A stretch of 64,000 nucleotides of DNA from Nocardia sp. BMG111209 (lineage in GTDB: Bacteria; Actinomycetota; Actinomycetes; Mycobacteriales; Mycobacteriaceae). The notes beneath the pieces are model-generated. The model saw only the letters and a program-made list of their open reading frames with translations. It made no database searches and was not told the origin of the DNA. The stretch is from positions 2,480,001 through 2,544,000 of the forward strand of contig NZ_KB907307.1 of assembly GCF_000381925.1 (NCBI RefSeq), read 5' to 3'. Both the position numbers and the translations under genes were made by a program. This document shows, piece after piece, positions 44,367-53,954 of this stretch; position 1 is the first letter of the stretch; every line of letters starts with the position of its first letter.

Positions 44367-44542
44367 TCAGGAAGTTCTACCGGAATCTCCCCGCGACCAT
44401 GGAATGACGGTCTGCCTACGGGTGCGGCGGTGGTTCTGCGATCAACCGTCTTGTGGGGCGCAGACTTTCGTGGAGCAGGTTGAGGGGGTCCACTCTGCTG
44501 CGGCTGCTCCGAACGTTGCCGGATCCCAAAACCGCCCGCATC

Positions 44543-45091
44543 CTATTCGCGGTTGCCGCGCTGGCGGTTTCGATAGTTGCGAACCTTCGCGATGCTCCCG
44601 CAGGCGCGGCCGTCCGGCGTCTCGGCATACATCGAACACCAGGTACGGCTGTGATTTCGGCTGTGATCGTAGAAGACGTTGCGGCAGTCGGGGCAGGACT
44701 TCAGGCGAGCCCACCGATGATCGGCGAGCGCCACCGCGACCTTTGCCAGCAATGCGGCAGCGGTGCCCGCGTCACGGGCGAGGTAGCGGATCGGCTCGGC
44801 ATCGTCACCGACGGCCACGACGACGGGGTGGCTCGCGAACCATGAGACGAGTTCGGCGGGTGCCGGATTCCCGAGTGCGGCTCGCAGATCGGTTCGCAGA
44901 TCGAGTAGTTCGCCGATCTCGTTCGGCTGTGGCGGCGGGATGTCGGGGAATCCGCTTCGCCACCGTTGCGGGTCGGATATCAGCTCGGGCAGGTCGTCGG
45001 TCGCGGTCCTGGTCTCGTGCGGTACGCGCCAGGTGTTCAGGAAGGTGCGGACCTGTTCGAGGCGTCCAGGTGCGGTACTCGACCCAGTCAT
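44543..45091 (-). CDS. CGNR zinc-finger / ABATE-domain regulator
   Basis: About 182 residues. The N-terminal domain (LRTFLNTWRVPHETRT ... ELLDLRTDLRAAL) is of the stress-induced ABATE type. The C-terminus carries CPDCRNVFYDHSRNHSRTWC then ACGSIAKVRNYRNRQR, a CGNR zinc finger with CGSI replacing CGNR. Such proteins are putative transcriptional regulators. Start may be ATG 45091 or 45103. It is divergent from the MFS gene across 55 bp and is probably its regulator. Confidence 0.85.
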   Translation of the reverse strand: MTGSSTAPGRLEQVRTFLNTWRVPHETRTATDDLPELISDPQRWRSGFPDIPPPQPNEIGELLDLRTDLRAALGNPAPAELVSWFASHPVVVAVGDDAEPIRYLARDAGTAAALLAKVAVALADHRWARLKSCPDCRNVFYDHSRNHSRTWCSMYAETPDGRACGSIAKVRNYRNRQRGNRE

Positions 45092-45146
45092 GATTACCAG
45101 CATAGCTGTTGACCGGTATACGCATTGGTGCTTACCGTCTAATACC

Positions 45147-46337
45147 GTGACTGGTAACAGCTCGAGGGAAGTGCACACTCCGGACCCGGATCTCGCCGCA
45201 CTCCGGGTCCGCGGCCGAATCGCGATTTCCGCCTTCTTCGCCCTCGGCGGCTTCGTCTTCGCCGGATGGGCGGTACGGATCCCCGCCATGGCAACCCGGA
45301 TCGATGCGGCTCCGGGAGTGCTCGGATCGGCGCTGCTGGGTTTGTCCGCCGCCACCTTGATCGCCATGTTGGCGGCAGGCCCCCTGTGCCGACGGTTCGG
45401 CAGCGCACGAGTCGCGATCGTGACCGGATCCGTACTGCCCGTGAGTGTCGTCGTACCGACGCTCGCCCGCTCGGCGACGGAGCTCGGCCTGGGGCTGATC
45501 GTTTTCGGCTCGGCGTTCGGCGCGAACGACATCGCCGTCAACAGTGCCGCGGTCGACCTGGCCGCCATGTTCGAACGACCGATCATGTCCCGCCTGCATG
45601 CGGCCAACAGCCTCGGTAGCCTCGCCGGTGCGGGCGTCGGCGGGCTGGTCGGCGCAACGCTGTCCCCCACCCGGCACCTGGCGCTGCTGGCACCGGCGGG
45701 CATCGTCGCAGCACTGGTGGCCGGCCGTGCCCTGATCTCGAGCCCGATTCCGCACATCCACGAATCGCACGACGAGGCACCCCGCAGCCGAACCCTCATC
45801 ATCACAACGATTTTCGGCGTGATCGCGCTGTGCTCCGCCTTCACTCAAGGTGGCGCGGACAACTGGATGCCCATGCATCTGAGTCGTGACCTCGGTGCGA
45901 GTAGCGGACTCGCTGCCTGCGGTTATGCGGTCATGCAGGGCGCGATCGCGGTCGGCCGCCTGAGCGGGGCCGCGCTCGTCGTCCGGCTGGGCCCCACGCG
46001 GGTCCTCGTGTGGAGCGGCGCGACGGCTTGCGCCGGAACGGTTCTCGCCGCGCTCACACCGTGGGTCTGGCTTGCGCTGCCCGGACTGTGTCTGCTGGGT
46101 CTGGGCTTGGCCAATACCTACCCGCTGGCCATGAGCATTGCGGGCAGGTACGGCGGGCCGAACGGTATATCGGTGGCAACGATTCTGGGCTACTGCGGTC
46201 TGCTGCTCGCCCCGCCCGCCATCGGCATCTTCGCCGACATCACCGGACTGTCGCGAGCATTGTTGATGACCACCGGTGTCATCTCGGTAGCGACGTTGCT
46301 CGCGTATACGGTGCACCGGAGGGGCATTCGGCGCTGA
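45147..46337 (+). CDS. MFS transporter
   Basis: 396 residues, 12 predicted helices. FVFAGWAVRIPAMATRI and GADNWMPMHLSRDLG resemble the YbjJ/FucP-like sugar or small-molecule MFS transporters of actinobacteria. Motif A is weakly seen in AGPLCRRFGSARVAI. GTG 45147 chosen because translation further upstream would run through the regulator's promoter. Divergent from the CGNR regulator. Substrate unknown. Confidence 0.87.
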   Translation: MTGNSSREVHTPDPDLAALRVRGRIAISAFFALGGFVFAGWAVRIPAMATRIDAAPGVLGSALLGLSAATLIAMLAAGPLCRRFGSARVAIVTGSVLPVSVVVPTLARSATELGLGLIVFGSAFGANDIAVNSAAVDLAAMFERPIMSRLHAANSLGSLAGAGVGGLVGATLSPTRHLALLAPAGIVAALVAGRALISSPIPHIHESHDEAPRSRTLIITTIFGVIALCSAFTQGGADNWMPMHLSRDLGASSGLAACGYAVMQGAIAVGRLSGAALVVRLGPTRVLVWSGATACAGTVLAALTPWVWLALPGLCLLGLGLANTYPLAMSIAGRYGGPNGISVATILGYCGLLLAPPAIGIFADITGLSRALLMTTGVISVATLLAYTVHRRGIRR

Positions 46338-46528
46338 CCAGAACGTTCACCATCGCAAGTTCACGATTCGAATATCGGCCGACCTCCCCCAATCGAGAGT
46401 GGATGTGGCCGGGCGATTGCCGCTCGGTGAGGATCCGATGAGGAACACCGGAACCCGGTCGTCATACACGCGACAGGGCAGCACGCTGTAGTCGAAGCAC
46501 AACATCGACAGCGGAGAAACGGACCGAG

Positions 46529-48166
46529 ATGCCACTCAGCAGACGAGGATTCCTGGCCGGCGGCGCCGCGTTCGGCGCGGCCGCCACAGCCACCGCCGGG
46601 GCCGCCCCGGCCCGCGCCGACACCGATCCGGCACGGCCCAACATCCTGGTGATCCTCGTCGACGAGATGCGGGCCCCGATGTGGTTCCCGGCACCGGACA
46701 TCCTCGACACGATCCTGCCCAATCTGGCCCGGATCCGGCAGCGCGCGGTGTCGTTCGAGGGTCATTACACCGCGGCGAACGATTGCACCCCGTCGCGCGG
46801 CGCGCTGGTCACCGGACTGTACTCGCATCAGACCGGATGCCTGATCACCTCACAGTCGACACTGTCGCCGCAATTCCCCACCTGGGGGTCGATGCTGCGA
46901 CTGCACGGATACGAGACGACCTGGTGGGGCAAGTGGCATCTCGGTCCGCAGTCGGATTCCACACCGGGTGGACTCGAGCCGTACGGCTTTGCCGGCGGCA
47001 CATATCCGTCGCCGAACGGAGCGCCGAATCAGGGCCTGCATTCCGATTCGCAGATCGCCGATCAGTTCATCGGCTGGCTCGACGGCGGCTCCGGCCGGGG
47101 TCCGTGGTGCAGCACCGTCTCGCTGGTCAATCCGCACGATATCCAGTGGTGGCCACGATTCACCCGAACCCTGCAGTCCCACAACACCATTCCCCGCTGG
47201 ATCACCGATCTGCCCGGGAACTACGAGACTCCCGAGCAACTCGCCGCCAAACCGCGGCTGCAGTCCGCATTGATCGAGGTGTCCGCGGCGGCGTTCGGGG
47301 TCGCGGAGTATCACACCCCCGACGCCGCCGATCGGTGGATCGAGATGCGGAACCTGTACCTCTGGCTGCAACAGCAGGTCGACATCCAGATCGGCCGGGT
47401 GCTCGACGCGCTGGCGGCGCATCCGGACGTCGCGGCGAACACCGTGGTGGTGTTCACCGCCGACCACGGGGACTACGCCGGGTCGCACGGCCTGCACGGC
47501 AAGGGCGGCGCCGCCTACGAGGAGGCGATCCGGGTGCCGCTGTACATCGCCGATCCGCGCGGCGATCTCACCCCCGGCGGCCGGGCCGGCACCCGCACGC
47601 AGCTCACCTGCAGTGTGGACCTCGCGCCGCTGCTGCTGACCATCGCCACCGGTGGTAACGACTGGCGGGCCGACCCCGGCTACGAACATCTCGCGGACCG
47701 TTGCGATCTCACCGCGCTCTGCCGCGATCCCGCGGCACCCGGCCGACCCTACGTACTGCACGCCACCGACGAGATCACCCTGGAGGAGGCGGCCGTGCTG
47801 TTCAACGGCGACGCTCCCGGACATGTCGCGGTCGTGCGGACCGCCGACGCAAAGTACGCGTCCTACACCCACTGGCGCGACGGCACGACGGATATCGACT
47901 CCGCGGCCGACGCGGAATTCGAACTGTACGACTACACCAGCGACGACGGCGCTCTGGAACTGCGGAACCGGGCGGGCGGCGACAGCCCCCTGCGCAGGAC
48001 CATGGCCGATCTGCTCGACCATGCCCTGCGCGACGAACTGAACAAGCCGCTGCCACCGTATCTGGCACCCGCGCGCGACGAGGGTCTCGCCGACTACCGG
48101 AACCAGACCCAGCGGCTGCTGGCCATCGGGGAATCCGTCACGCACACCCTGAGCGGCGGCCGCTGA
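46529..48166 (+). CDS. Tat-exported sulfatase
   Basis: 545 residues. A twin-arginine signal (SRRGFLAGGAAFGAAAT) leads to an alkaline-phosphatase-fold sulfatase. ILVILVDEMR gives the metal Asp, and CTPSRGALVTG at residues 86-96 carries the C-x-P-x-R signature whose Cys86 is converted to formylglycine. WWGKWHLGP and FTADHGDYAG provide the remaining metal and substrate ligands. All key residues are present, so it is likely active outside the membrane, releasing sulfate from organic sulfate esters. It stands alone, 191 bp after the MFS gene. Confidence 0.93.
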   Translation: MPLSRRGFLAGGAAFGAAATATAGAAPARADTDPARPNILVILVDEMRAPMWFPAPDILDTILPNLARIRQRAVSFEGHYTAANDCTPSRGALVTGLYSHQTGCLITSQSTLSPQFPTWGSMLRLHGYETTWWGKWHLGPQSDSTPGGLEPYGFAGGTYPSPNGAPNQGLHSDSQIADQFIGWLDGGSGRGPWCSTVSLVNPHDIQWWPRFTRTLQSHNTIPRWITDLPGNYETPEQLAAKPRLQSALIEVSAAAFGVAEYHTPDAADRWIEMRNLYLWLQQQVDIQIGRVLDALAAHPDVAANTVVVFTADHGDYAGSHGLHGKGGAAYEEAIRVPLYIADPRGDLTPGGRAGTRTQLTCSVDLAPLLLTIATGGNDWRADPGYEHLADRCDLTALCRDPAAPGRPYVLHATDEITLEEAAVLFNGDAPGHVAVVRTADAKYASYTHWRDGTTDIDSAADAEFELYDYTSDDGALELRNRAGGDSPLRRTMADLLDHALRDELNKPLPPYLAPARDEGLADYRNQTQRLLAIGESVTHTLSGGR

Positions 48167-48680
48167 GCCGACGGGGTCGCGGCGACATTCGTTCTTGCAC
48201 AAGACTATCGGCGCTGTGAGCAACCGCCCGCAGGGCCGATCCGCGGTTCGCAGGCGACCGGACGGATGAGTCCGGCCGCACAATGCACATGTCCTACAGC
48301 TCAGAACCCCGCACCCGCCCCGCCCCCGATTCACGATCACACGCTGTCCACGTCGGCGATCAGCGTGCCATCAGGCCACTGATCGCCGGACCTTCGCCGG
48401 ACCTTGCCCGGACCCGGCCGCGTGGCCAGCGCGACGATCCACCCCGACAACCGAACCGATAGAGCAAGTGCCCGATGACGGCTCCGCAACCCCTCGAGGT
48501 CACCGATGCTCGCCCGCGTCCCATCCACAGTCGCCGCCTGGCACCCCCACGACCCCGCAGTGACGGTGCGCATCTACAACGAGCACAGCCCGAGAACCTG
48601 CGCGCCGCAGGATCGGCCCTGTTCGACCCACCCGGGATTGATAGCGAAAACGCTTGGCACACTGTTGGGTTTCGGACACG
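48167..48680 (+). other. Intergenic region between sulfatase and tRNA cluster
   Basis: About 510 bp. A long minus-strand frame spans it and the tRNAs, which is impossible for a real gene here, and I see no start or ribosome site. I consider it non-coding. Confidence 0.5.
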
Positions 48681-48723
48681 AAAAAAGCAGATCAGCAACC
48701 CTTGAAACAGGGGCTGACCTGCT
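48681..48723 (-). terminator. Rho-independent terminator of the tRNA cluster
   Basis: Arms AGCAGATCAGC-AA-CCC (48686-) and GGG-GCTGACCTGCT (-48723) form a hairpin with one mismatch and a 2-nt bulge around an 8-nt loop. On the minus strand it is followed by a T run (48681-48685), directly after tRNA-Val(GAC). Confidence 0.8.
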
Positions 48724-48734
48724 GTTCTTCGTCG

Positions 48735-48806
48735 TGCGCGATACTGGGATTGAACCAGTGACCTCTTCCGTGTCAGGGAAGCGCTCTCCCGCTGAGCTAA
48801 TCGCGC
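48735..48806 (-). tRNA. tRNA-Val (anticodon GAC)
   Basis: Cloverleaf with acceptor GCGCGAT/ATCGCGC, D arm GCTC...GAGC, anticodon stem CTTCC/GGAAG around CTGACAC, T arm ACTGG-TTCAATC-CCAGT; CCA is not encoded. Last tRNA of the cluster. Confidence 0.95.
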
Positions 48807-48824
48807 GTGGTTCGCCTTTTTTAG

Positions 48825-48895
48825 AGGCGGCGACGGGAATCGAACCCGTGTGCACGGCTTTGCAGGCCGTTGCCTCACCACTCGGCCACACCGCC
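48825..48895 (-). tRNA. tRNA-Cys (anticodon GCA)
   Basis: Acceptor GGCGGTG/CGCCGCC, anticodon loop CTGCAAA giving GCA, T arm CGGG-TTCGATT-CCCG. Middle member of the Gly-Cys-Val cluster. Confidence 0.95.
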
Positions 48896-48918
48896 AACCA
48901 GGGCCGGGTTGGCCTTCG

Positions 48919-48991
48919 AGCGGATGACGGGATTCGAACCCGCGACCCTCACCTTGGCAAGGTGATGCGCTACCAACTGCGCTACATCCGC
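48919..48991 (-). tRNA. tRNA-Gly (anticodon GCC)
   Basis: Acceptor GCGGATG/CATCCGC, anticodon stem and loop CACCT-TGCC-AAGGTG giving GCC, T arm GCGGG-TTCGAAT-CCCGT. First tRNA transcribed in the cluster; its promoter must lie to the right, before 49291. Confidence 0.95.
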
Positions 48992-49290
48992 ACATCGCGC
49001 TTCCCGCGACCCGGCTTCCGGCGGCTCTTTCGTGCCATCCGGCTGCGAGAGAGAACATTAGCCCACCCCACATGCAAGCAACAAATCGGCTGGTGAGAGG
49101 GGGTAAATCCGAATTACAAGCCTGTCGTTCAGCAGCTCGGAACCCCTCCCCGACCCCACCGACCCGTCCACCCCCCTTACGACACACGAACCACCAGGTC
49201 GAGACGCGATTTGGTACGACAGGGGTAGAGCGTGTTAATGTTCCATCTCGTTCGGAGCGGCAACCAAAGCCCACCTCAGAACACCCGCAC

Positions 49291-49362
49291 GGTCTCATAG
49301 CTCAGCGGGAGAGCGCTCGCCTCACACGCGAGAGGTCGCTGGTTCGATCCCAGCTGGGACCA
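49291..49362 (+). tRNA. tRNA-Val (anticodon CAC)
   Basis: Acceptor GGTCTCA/TGGGACC, D arm GCTC...GAGC, anticodon stem CTCGC/GCGAG around CTCACAC giving CAC, T arm GCTGG-TTCGATC-CCAGC. Divergent from the Gly-Cys-Val cluster, 299 bp away. Confidence 0.95.
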
Positions 49363-50346
49363 CAGAATAGGTCCAGGTCTGCACGCTTTCCGATGCTAGG
49401 GTCCGTGGGCCGTGCAGAATACGCAGACACTGCGAATTGAATTAGGGCACGCGATCCCCGCTCGGCCTGGTGACCTGGTCCATATTGTGGATTCGTCTTC
49501 TCTTCCAGCTACGCGACCCGGCTCCCCGGTCGGTAGGTGCTTGTTGACTACCAGCGGCGGTTTGGCAGGTCGGTGACATCCGCCGACGAGCGGCTGATAA
49601 TTCGTTGTGTGAGCGCGGATTTCATCAGCCCGGCCGTTGCCGTGGTCGGCGTTGTGGGCACTCTCAGCGCGACTGTCGCCGACGCAAGCGACGGCCCTTC
49701 GGAGCTCCTGCTTGATCCCGGCGACCCTCATCGACGATCAGAGCGACAGCTCGCTCCCGGAACTGCGGTGAATACATCGTCAGCACGGGCGAAGATCCTT
49801 CCATCAAACGGACAGGGATCTCACAACGCCGCTGGTCGAGTGAATCCCGCTGCGCCCGAACGGCGTCCGCCCATGCCACTGGGCGGCCGTTTGCGGCGCG
49901 TCTCGACGATTCTGTCGGGTCCGGGAAATTGCGAGGTCGGCCATCACCGCACCGCTGCGTCATGGAACCGTCCATAACGCACCGGCCCTGATCCGGTGCC
50001 GCGACTGCTGTCGTCCGAGCCGAACGCTCAGGGCGACAGCTGTTTTCGCGGTAGGGAAACGCCGCACGCCGAATCTCGGTCGACGCGAGCAGTTCGGCGG
50101 CAGAAACGCTCTGGGCGGCACCGCCGGGCGAGAACCATTCAGCGGCAACAACTGTCGAACAAGATCACCGAGCAGTATCGACCGTCGTCACGATGAATGC
50201 TACGAAAACAGTAGCCGCCCAACGAGACACGAGGGCATGCGACCTCTGCCGGTCTGCCGCCGGATCCGGTAGCCTTCAGGCCTGCGTCGGCGGCAGATCC
50301 TCCTGTCGAATGAACGCGGGCGAATGCCGTGCCTGAGGGGGTCTTG
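49363..50346 (+). other. Gene-poor region after tRNA-Val with transposase relic
   Basis: About 980 bp without an intact gene. The only recognisable piece is a short transposase-like segment (49664-49777, minus). The location next to a tRNA gene suggests past integration events, but I see no integrase and no repeat of the tRNA 3' end within the window. Confidence 0.5.
49664..49777 (-). pseudogene. IS3-type transposase OrfA N-terminal relic
   Basis: The frame from ATG 49777 reads MYSPQFRERAVALIVDE, the usual opening of IS3/IS911 OrfA helix-turn-helix proteins, then degenerates into Arg-rich sequence and stops at 37 residues. A continuation may exist in another frame (MRVAGIKQELRRAV), suggesting a frameshifted remnant. 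Confidence 0.5.
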
Positions 50347-53136
50347 GTGAATTCTTCGGTGGCGTTGATCGGTGAGGGGAAATCGCGCCGACTGCCGATT
50401 TTTCCCGGAGTCGACAAAGTGGTGGAGCTCGTCGACAAGTTGTGTCGGCGGCCGAGATTCGGTGATGATCCATCCGACAGCACGCTGGGCTGGCGTGGCC
50501 GGCGGGCTCAGCGCGGGCTGCCGATGATATGCCTGGTCCGGCCGGCACAACACGCCGAACTGTTGGGCGGCCTGGCCTGGCGGCTGACCGAGGCGAACCC
50601 CCGCCGGGTTCCGCACTGCCAGTTGCGACTGCACGGAGACGTTTCCGCTGTGGGTGAGGTGCAGCTGATCCGGGAGATTCTCGCCCATGCCGCGCAGGCG
50701 CTGGGCAGCAGCCGTAACGCGACCGGCGGGCGCATCCGGTTCCGTCGGTTCGGGCTGCTGGACTGGCTGATGAGTCTGGAACTGGACGAACCGGACGGCG
50801 CGCGGCGCAGCACCCGGCTGCGGGCCGGATTGCGCGAGCGGGACATCACCCAACGCTTCGACGACGCCATCACGAGTGTCGACCAGGCCGTCCCGGTCTC
50901 CGGCTGGCTGCAGTGGGCGAAGCGGCTGATCCGGCTGATCCCGCCACTGCTGTTCCTGCTCCGGGTGACCGGCCGGGCTCCGCTGATCGGCCGGCAGTAC
51001 CGGTGGTTCCTGCGGCAGCCGCACCTCACGCCGGAGGTGCCCGGTGGTTTTCTCGGGTTCGCCGAGCGGCTCACCGGCGACCCGGATGGGTGGCGGCAGG
51101 AGAACGCCGTTCAGATGACCCGCCTGCTGACCAACGCGTTCCTGGAAGACCTGCGGCAGGCATGGCGGATGCCCTGGCGACTCGGCGGACCGCGGCGCAC
51201 GACCTACACGGTCCTGTTGCTGGAAGACCTCACCGCCGACAATGCGGGTGCCGCCCTCCTGCGAGTCATCAACGACGTGCGCAACGAGGTCGGGCTGTTC
51301 GATCCGCTGTTGGTGATCGCCGCCGGTGAGCACACACCGCCGGACAGCGAGCATCGCTCGATCCCGTCGGCGGAACACGCCTCCGAGGCCTACAAGGCCT
51401 GGCTGAAGTCGTTGCCGGAAGCTCGCAGAGCCCGTACCGACACGGCGTGGTACCTGCCCATCAGGACACCCGACGTGGCCGAGGGCGACGACGGCAAGGG
51501 CGGCCGCGACGATCACACCCGGCATTTGGTCGCCGGGCTGGATCGATACAAGGTCGACGGCCCACCATGGTGGGGCCGGCGAATCGTGCCGATCGGCATG
51601 GCGGTCGTGCTGCTGGCCGGGCTCACGACCGGTTACGCGACATGGAGTGAGCGGCACTGCGGGGGCGGTTGGCGGCCACCGGCGGCCGGCTCGACGTTGA
51701 CCTGGACCGATGGCCAGTGCATCGGGGTCACCGACGGCCACTACACGTTCGATCCGGCGCTCGCGGACGTCACTCGGACAATCCTGGACCAGAACCGACA
51801 GGCCCAGCGAGTGCACAGAGCGAACCCGAACCGGCCGTACATCACGCTGGCCGACCTGCAGGCGTTGACCACACTGCCCAGCGGCACCGACGGTCTCGCC
51901 GCCGAACGCGAGTCACTGGAGGGCGTGGCGGTCGCACAGGCCCGACCATTGCACGACCCCTCGCTGCCGCTGATCCGCGTGCTGATCGGCAACGGTGGCA
52001 CGAATATGTCCCGCGGGACCACGGTGGCCGCGCAGCTACGCTCCCTGCCGGAAACCGACGCCCCGCTGATCGGTGTGATCGGTCTCGATCACAGCACGCA
52101 GGGCGTCGGCGACACGGTCCGCGCACTGGCCACCGATGGCCTGCCCACGATCGGCGCCAGCCTGTCCGAGGACCAGCTCAGCGATTCCAACCCGCTGTAC
52201 TACCAGGTATCTCCGCAGAACCGGCGCGAAGCCGCGGTCGCCGCGGCGTTCGCCACCACGTTGCGCGCCGCGGGCACCATCAATGACGAGGTCGACGTGT
52301 TCACCCCCGATGACCCGAACGACACCTACGCGCAGAATCTCACCGCCGACGTGCTGACCAGTTTCCGAAACAGCGGTTTCCGGCCCTCGACAACGCAATT
52401 CGCGCCCAGTACCACCGCGCCGGCGGCGATCAGACCCGGAATCCTGTATCCGACCCAGAACGGCAAGAACACCTGCGGATTTCCCGGGCTGATCTACTAT
52501 GCCGGCGACGGCCTTCCGGATTTCAACGCCTTCCTCGACGGCATCAAACACTGCCCGTCACCGCCGGCGGTGCTCGCCGACGACGACGTGACCAGGTTCG
52601 TAGCGGACACCGCGGCCCGGGAACAGAACAAGTCGGTGCCGTTCTGGTACACCTCGTTCGCCACGGCACCGACGTCTCAACCACAGGGCCCGGCCAGCGA
52701 CTTCTACAACGCCCGCGATATCGGCCTCTACGCACTGTTCCCGCACGACAAGGGCGACGACGAGGACCCCTCCCTGGACGGGCACGCGGCGCTGACCTAC
52801 GACGCGGCGCAGGTACTGATCACCGCCGTCCAACATCTGTGGTTGGGCAACGTGGCCATCCCCATCACCCCGGGAGGTGTGTGGCGGCAAATCAGCAGCA
52901 TTCGCAGTACCTCGGCGCAGACCGCCTCGCACCCGAACCCGAACAACAACACCGTGCAAGGCGTCACCGGCCTGATCGATTTCAGCGCGACCGGCAGCAG
53001 CCTGCACTACCCGGCCAATAAGCAGGTGACCATCCTGCGGGTGCAGCAGGGAGAGGTGAAGGACCCTCCAGCGTTCTTCTGTGGCCTGCCGGACGACGCC
53101 CGACAGGGCCGGGGCTGCCCTCTCGACCAGGGTTAG
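50347..53136 (+). CDS. Fusion of unknown cytoplasmic domain, membrane helix and periplasmic-binding-protein-like domain
   Basis: 929 residues from GTG 50347, which has TGAGGGGG upstream; a GTG at 50329 is an alternative. About the first 400 residues are cytoplasmic, with beta strands such as LPMICLVRP and TYTVLLLEDL and no clear Walker motifs. One helix (IVPIGMAVVLLAGLTTGYA, about residue 412) follows. The remaining 500 residues lie outside, with a type I periplasmic-binding fold like branched-chain amino-acid receptors (VLIGNGGTNMSRG, PLIGVIGLDHSTQGVGDTV, VDVFTPDDPNDTYAQ). No ABC permease or ATPase is nearby, so it may be a sensor rather than a transport protein. The N-terminal domain is unrecognised. 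Confidence 0.8.
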   Translation: MNSSVALIGEGKSRRLPIFPGVDKVVELVDKLCRRPRFGDDPSDSTLGWRGRRAQRGLPMICLVRPAQHAELLGGLAWRLTEANPRRVPHCQLRLHGDVSAVGEVQLIREILAHAAQALGSSRNATGGRIRFRRFGLLDWLMSLELDEPDGARRSTRLRAGLRERDITQRFDDAITSVDQAVPVSGWLQWAKRLIRLIPPLLFLLRVTGRAPLIGRQYRWFLRQPHLTPEVPGGFLGFAERLTGDPDGWRQENAVQMTRLLTNAFLEDLRQAWRMPWRLGGPRRTTYTVLLLEDLTADNAGAALLRVINDVRNEVGLFDPLLVIAAGEHTPPDSEHRSIPSAEHASEAYKAWLKSLPEARRARTDTAWYLPIRTPDVAEGDDGKGGRDDHTRHLVAGLDRYKVDGPPWWGRRIVPIGMAVVLLAGLTTGYATWSERHCGGGWRPPAAGSTLTWTDGQCIGVTDGHYTFDPALADVTRTILDQNRQAQRVHRANPNRPYITLADLQALTTLPSGTDGLAAERESLEGVAVAQARPLHDPSLPLIRVLIGNGGTNMSRGTTVAAQLRSLPETDAPLIGVIGLDHSTQGVGDTVRALATDGLPTIGASLSEDQLSDSNPLYYQVSPQNRREAAVAAAFATTLRAAGTINDEVDVFTPDDPNDTYAQNLTADVLTSFRNSGFRPSTTQFAPSTTAPAAIRPGILYPTQNGKNTCGFPGLIYYAGDGLPDFNAFLDGIKHCPSPPAVLADDDVTRFVADTAAREQNKSVPFWYTSFATAPTSQPQGPASDFYNARDIGLYALFPHDKGDDEDPSLDGHAALTYDAAQVLITAVQHLWLGNVAIPITPGGVWRQISSIRSTSAQTASHPNPNNNTVQGVTGLIDFSATGSSLHYPANKQVTILRVQQGEVKDPPAFFCGLPDDARQGRGCPLDQG

Positions 53137-53251
53137 CTCGGACCGGCCTCGCGGAACGCCTTCACCGGGACCAGGAGTCCGACTCTGCCTCTGCGGCCTC
53201 GTCTGTAAGGAGCTGTGACGGAGCGCTGAGCCGGCGCAGGCGCGTCGGGTC

Positions 53252-53905
53252 TCACCGAGACCGCACACTGTCCAATGTCCGCTCCACATAATCCGCGAGC
53301 ACACCGTCGCGACTGGCCCAGTCGTTCATCGTCGTGAGCAGGGCGTACAGGCCCAGCAGGAAGAACACCGCGCTGTTCATCGGATTCACCTGGCTGCCGA
53401 CCTCGCCGCGGTCCTGTGCGGCGGCGATCTCGCGGGCGATCAGGACGATGACGGCGTGATTCTCGCTGTCGTCGACCGGTGGCCGGGTCTGGGAGAAGTG
53501 CAGGGCCAGCAGGTCTCGGAACAGGTCCTTCCCGAGGCGGCGCTCCAGGCCCAGCACCAGCCGTACCGTCTCCGTCAGCAGCGCACCCAGGTCCCGGTTG
53601 TTGCCGGCGAAACGGTTGAGCAGGCCCGCGATTCGATCCTCTTCGCGGTTCTCCACCTCGAACAGCACATGTTCCTTGGTGGGAAAGTGGAAGTAGAAGG
53701 TGCCGTGGGCGACTCCGGCGGCAGCGACGATCGCGCTCACGTCCGCGGCGGCCATACCGGCGCGCTTGAACTCGGCCATCGCGGCACCGAGCAGGCGTTC
53801 GCGGGTCTGCATGCGTTTGACCTCACGCACCGACAGACCGTCCGCCACCATCGCCGCCTTCCCCTCTCCGGGCAGACCTCGCCTGGTCCCCAGCTCGTGG
53901 TTCAC
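53252..53905 (-). CDS. TetR/AcrR-family transcriptional regulator
   Basis: 217 residues. HTH region: MQTRERLLGAAMAEFKRAG, VSAIVAAAGVAHGTFYFHF with the typical TetR recognition helix. The C-terminal domain has a LETTR-like helical pattern and a hydrophobic helix (MNSAVFFLLGLYALLTTM). An N-terminal extension of about 30 residues may be over-called; the Met at MVADGLSVRE is an alternative start. Lies 49 bp downstream of the DapB-like gene, in the same direction as the NorQ/NorD-like operon, and is the best candidate to bind the TGACTCAAGTCA sites at 59.2-59.4 kb. Not close to the two TetR proteins of region 1. Confidence 0.88.
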   Translation of the reverse strand: MNHELGTRRGLPGEGKAAMVADGLSVREVKRMQTRERLLGAAMAEFKRAGMAAADVSAIVAAAGVAHGTFYFHFPTKEHVLFEVENREEDRIAGLLNRFAGNNRDLGALLTETVRLVLGLERRLGKDLFRDLLALHFSQTRPPVDDSENHAVIVLIAREIAAAQDRGEVGSQVNPMNSAVFFLLGLYALLTTMNDWASRDGVLADYVERTLDSVRSR

Positions 53906-53954
53906 ACCGTATCGCCCGGACGCCGGGAGGATGACCGCCGGGGCCCGGCAGGTG

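Noticed and set aside
44940..45146. Longer N-terminus of the MFS transporter
   Set aside because: It would overlap the divergent regulator gene and adds no family-like sequence.
45092..45146. Operator candidate CGGTA...TACCG between the CGNR regulator and MFS genes
   Set aside because: The arms are only 5 bp and widely spaced, so it could easily be chance.
48360..49298. Long minus-strand open frame across the tRNA cluster
   Set aside because: It overlaps three tRNA genes and a terminator, has no ribosome site, and high GC makes such frames common.
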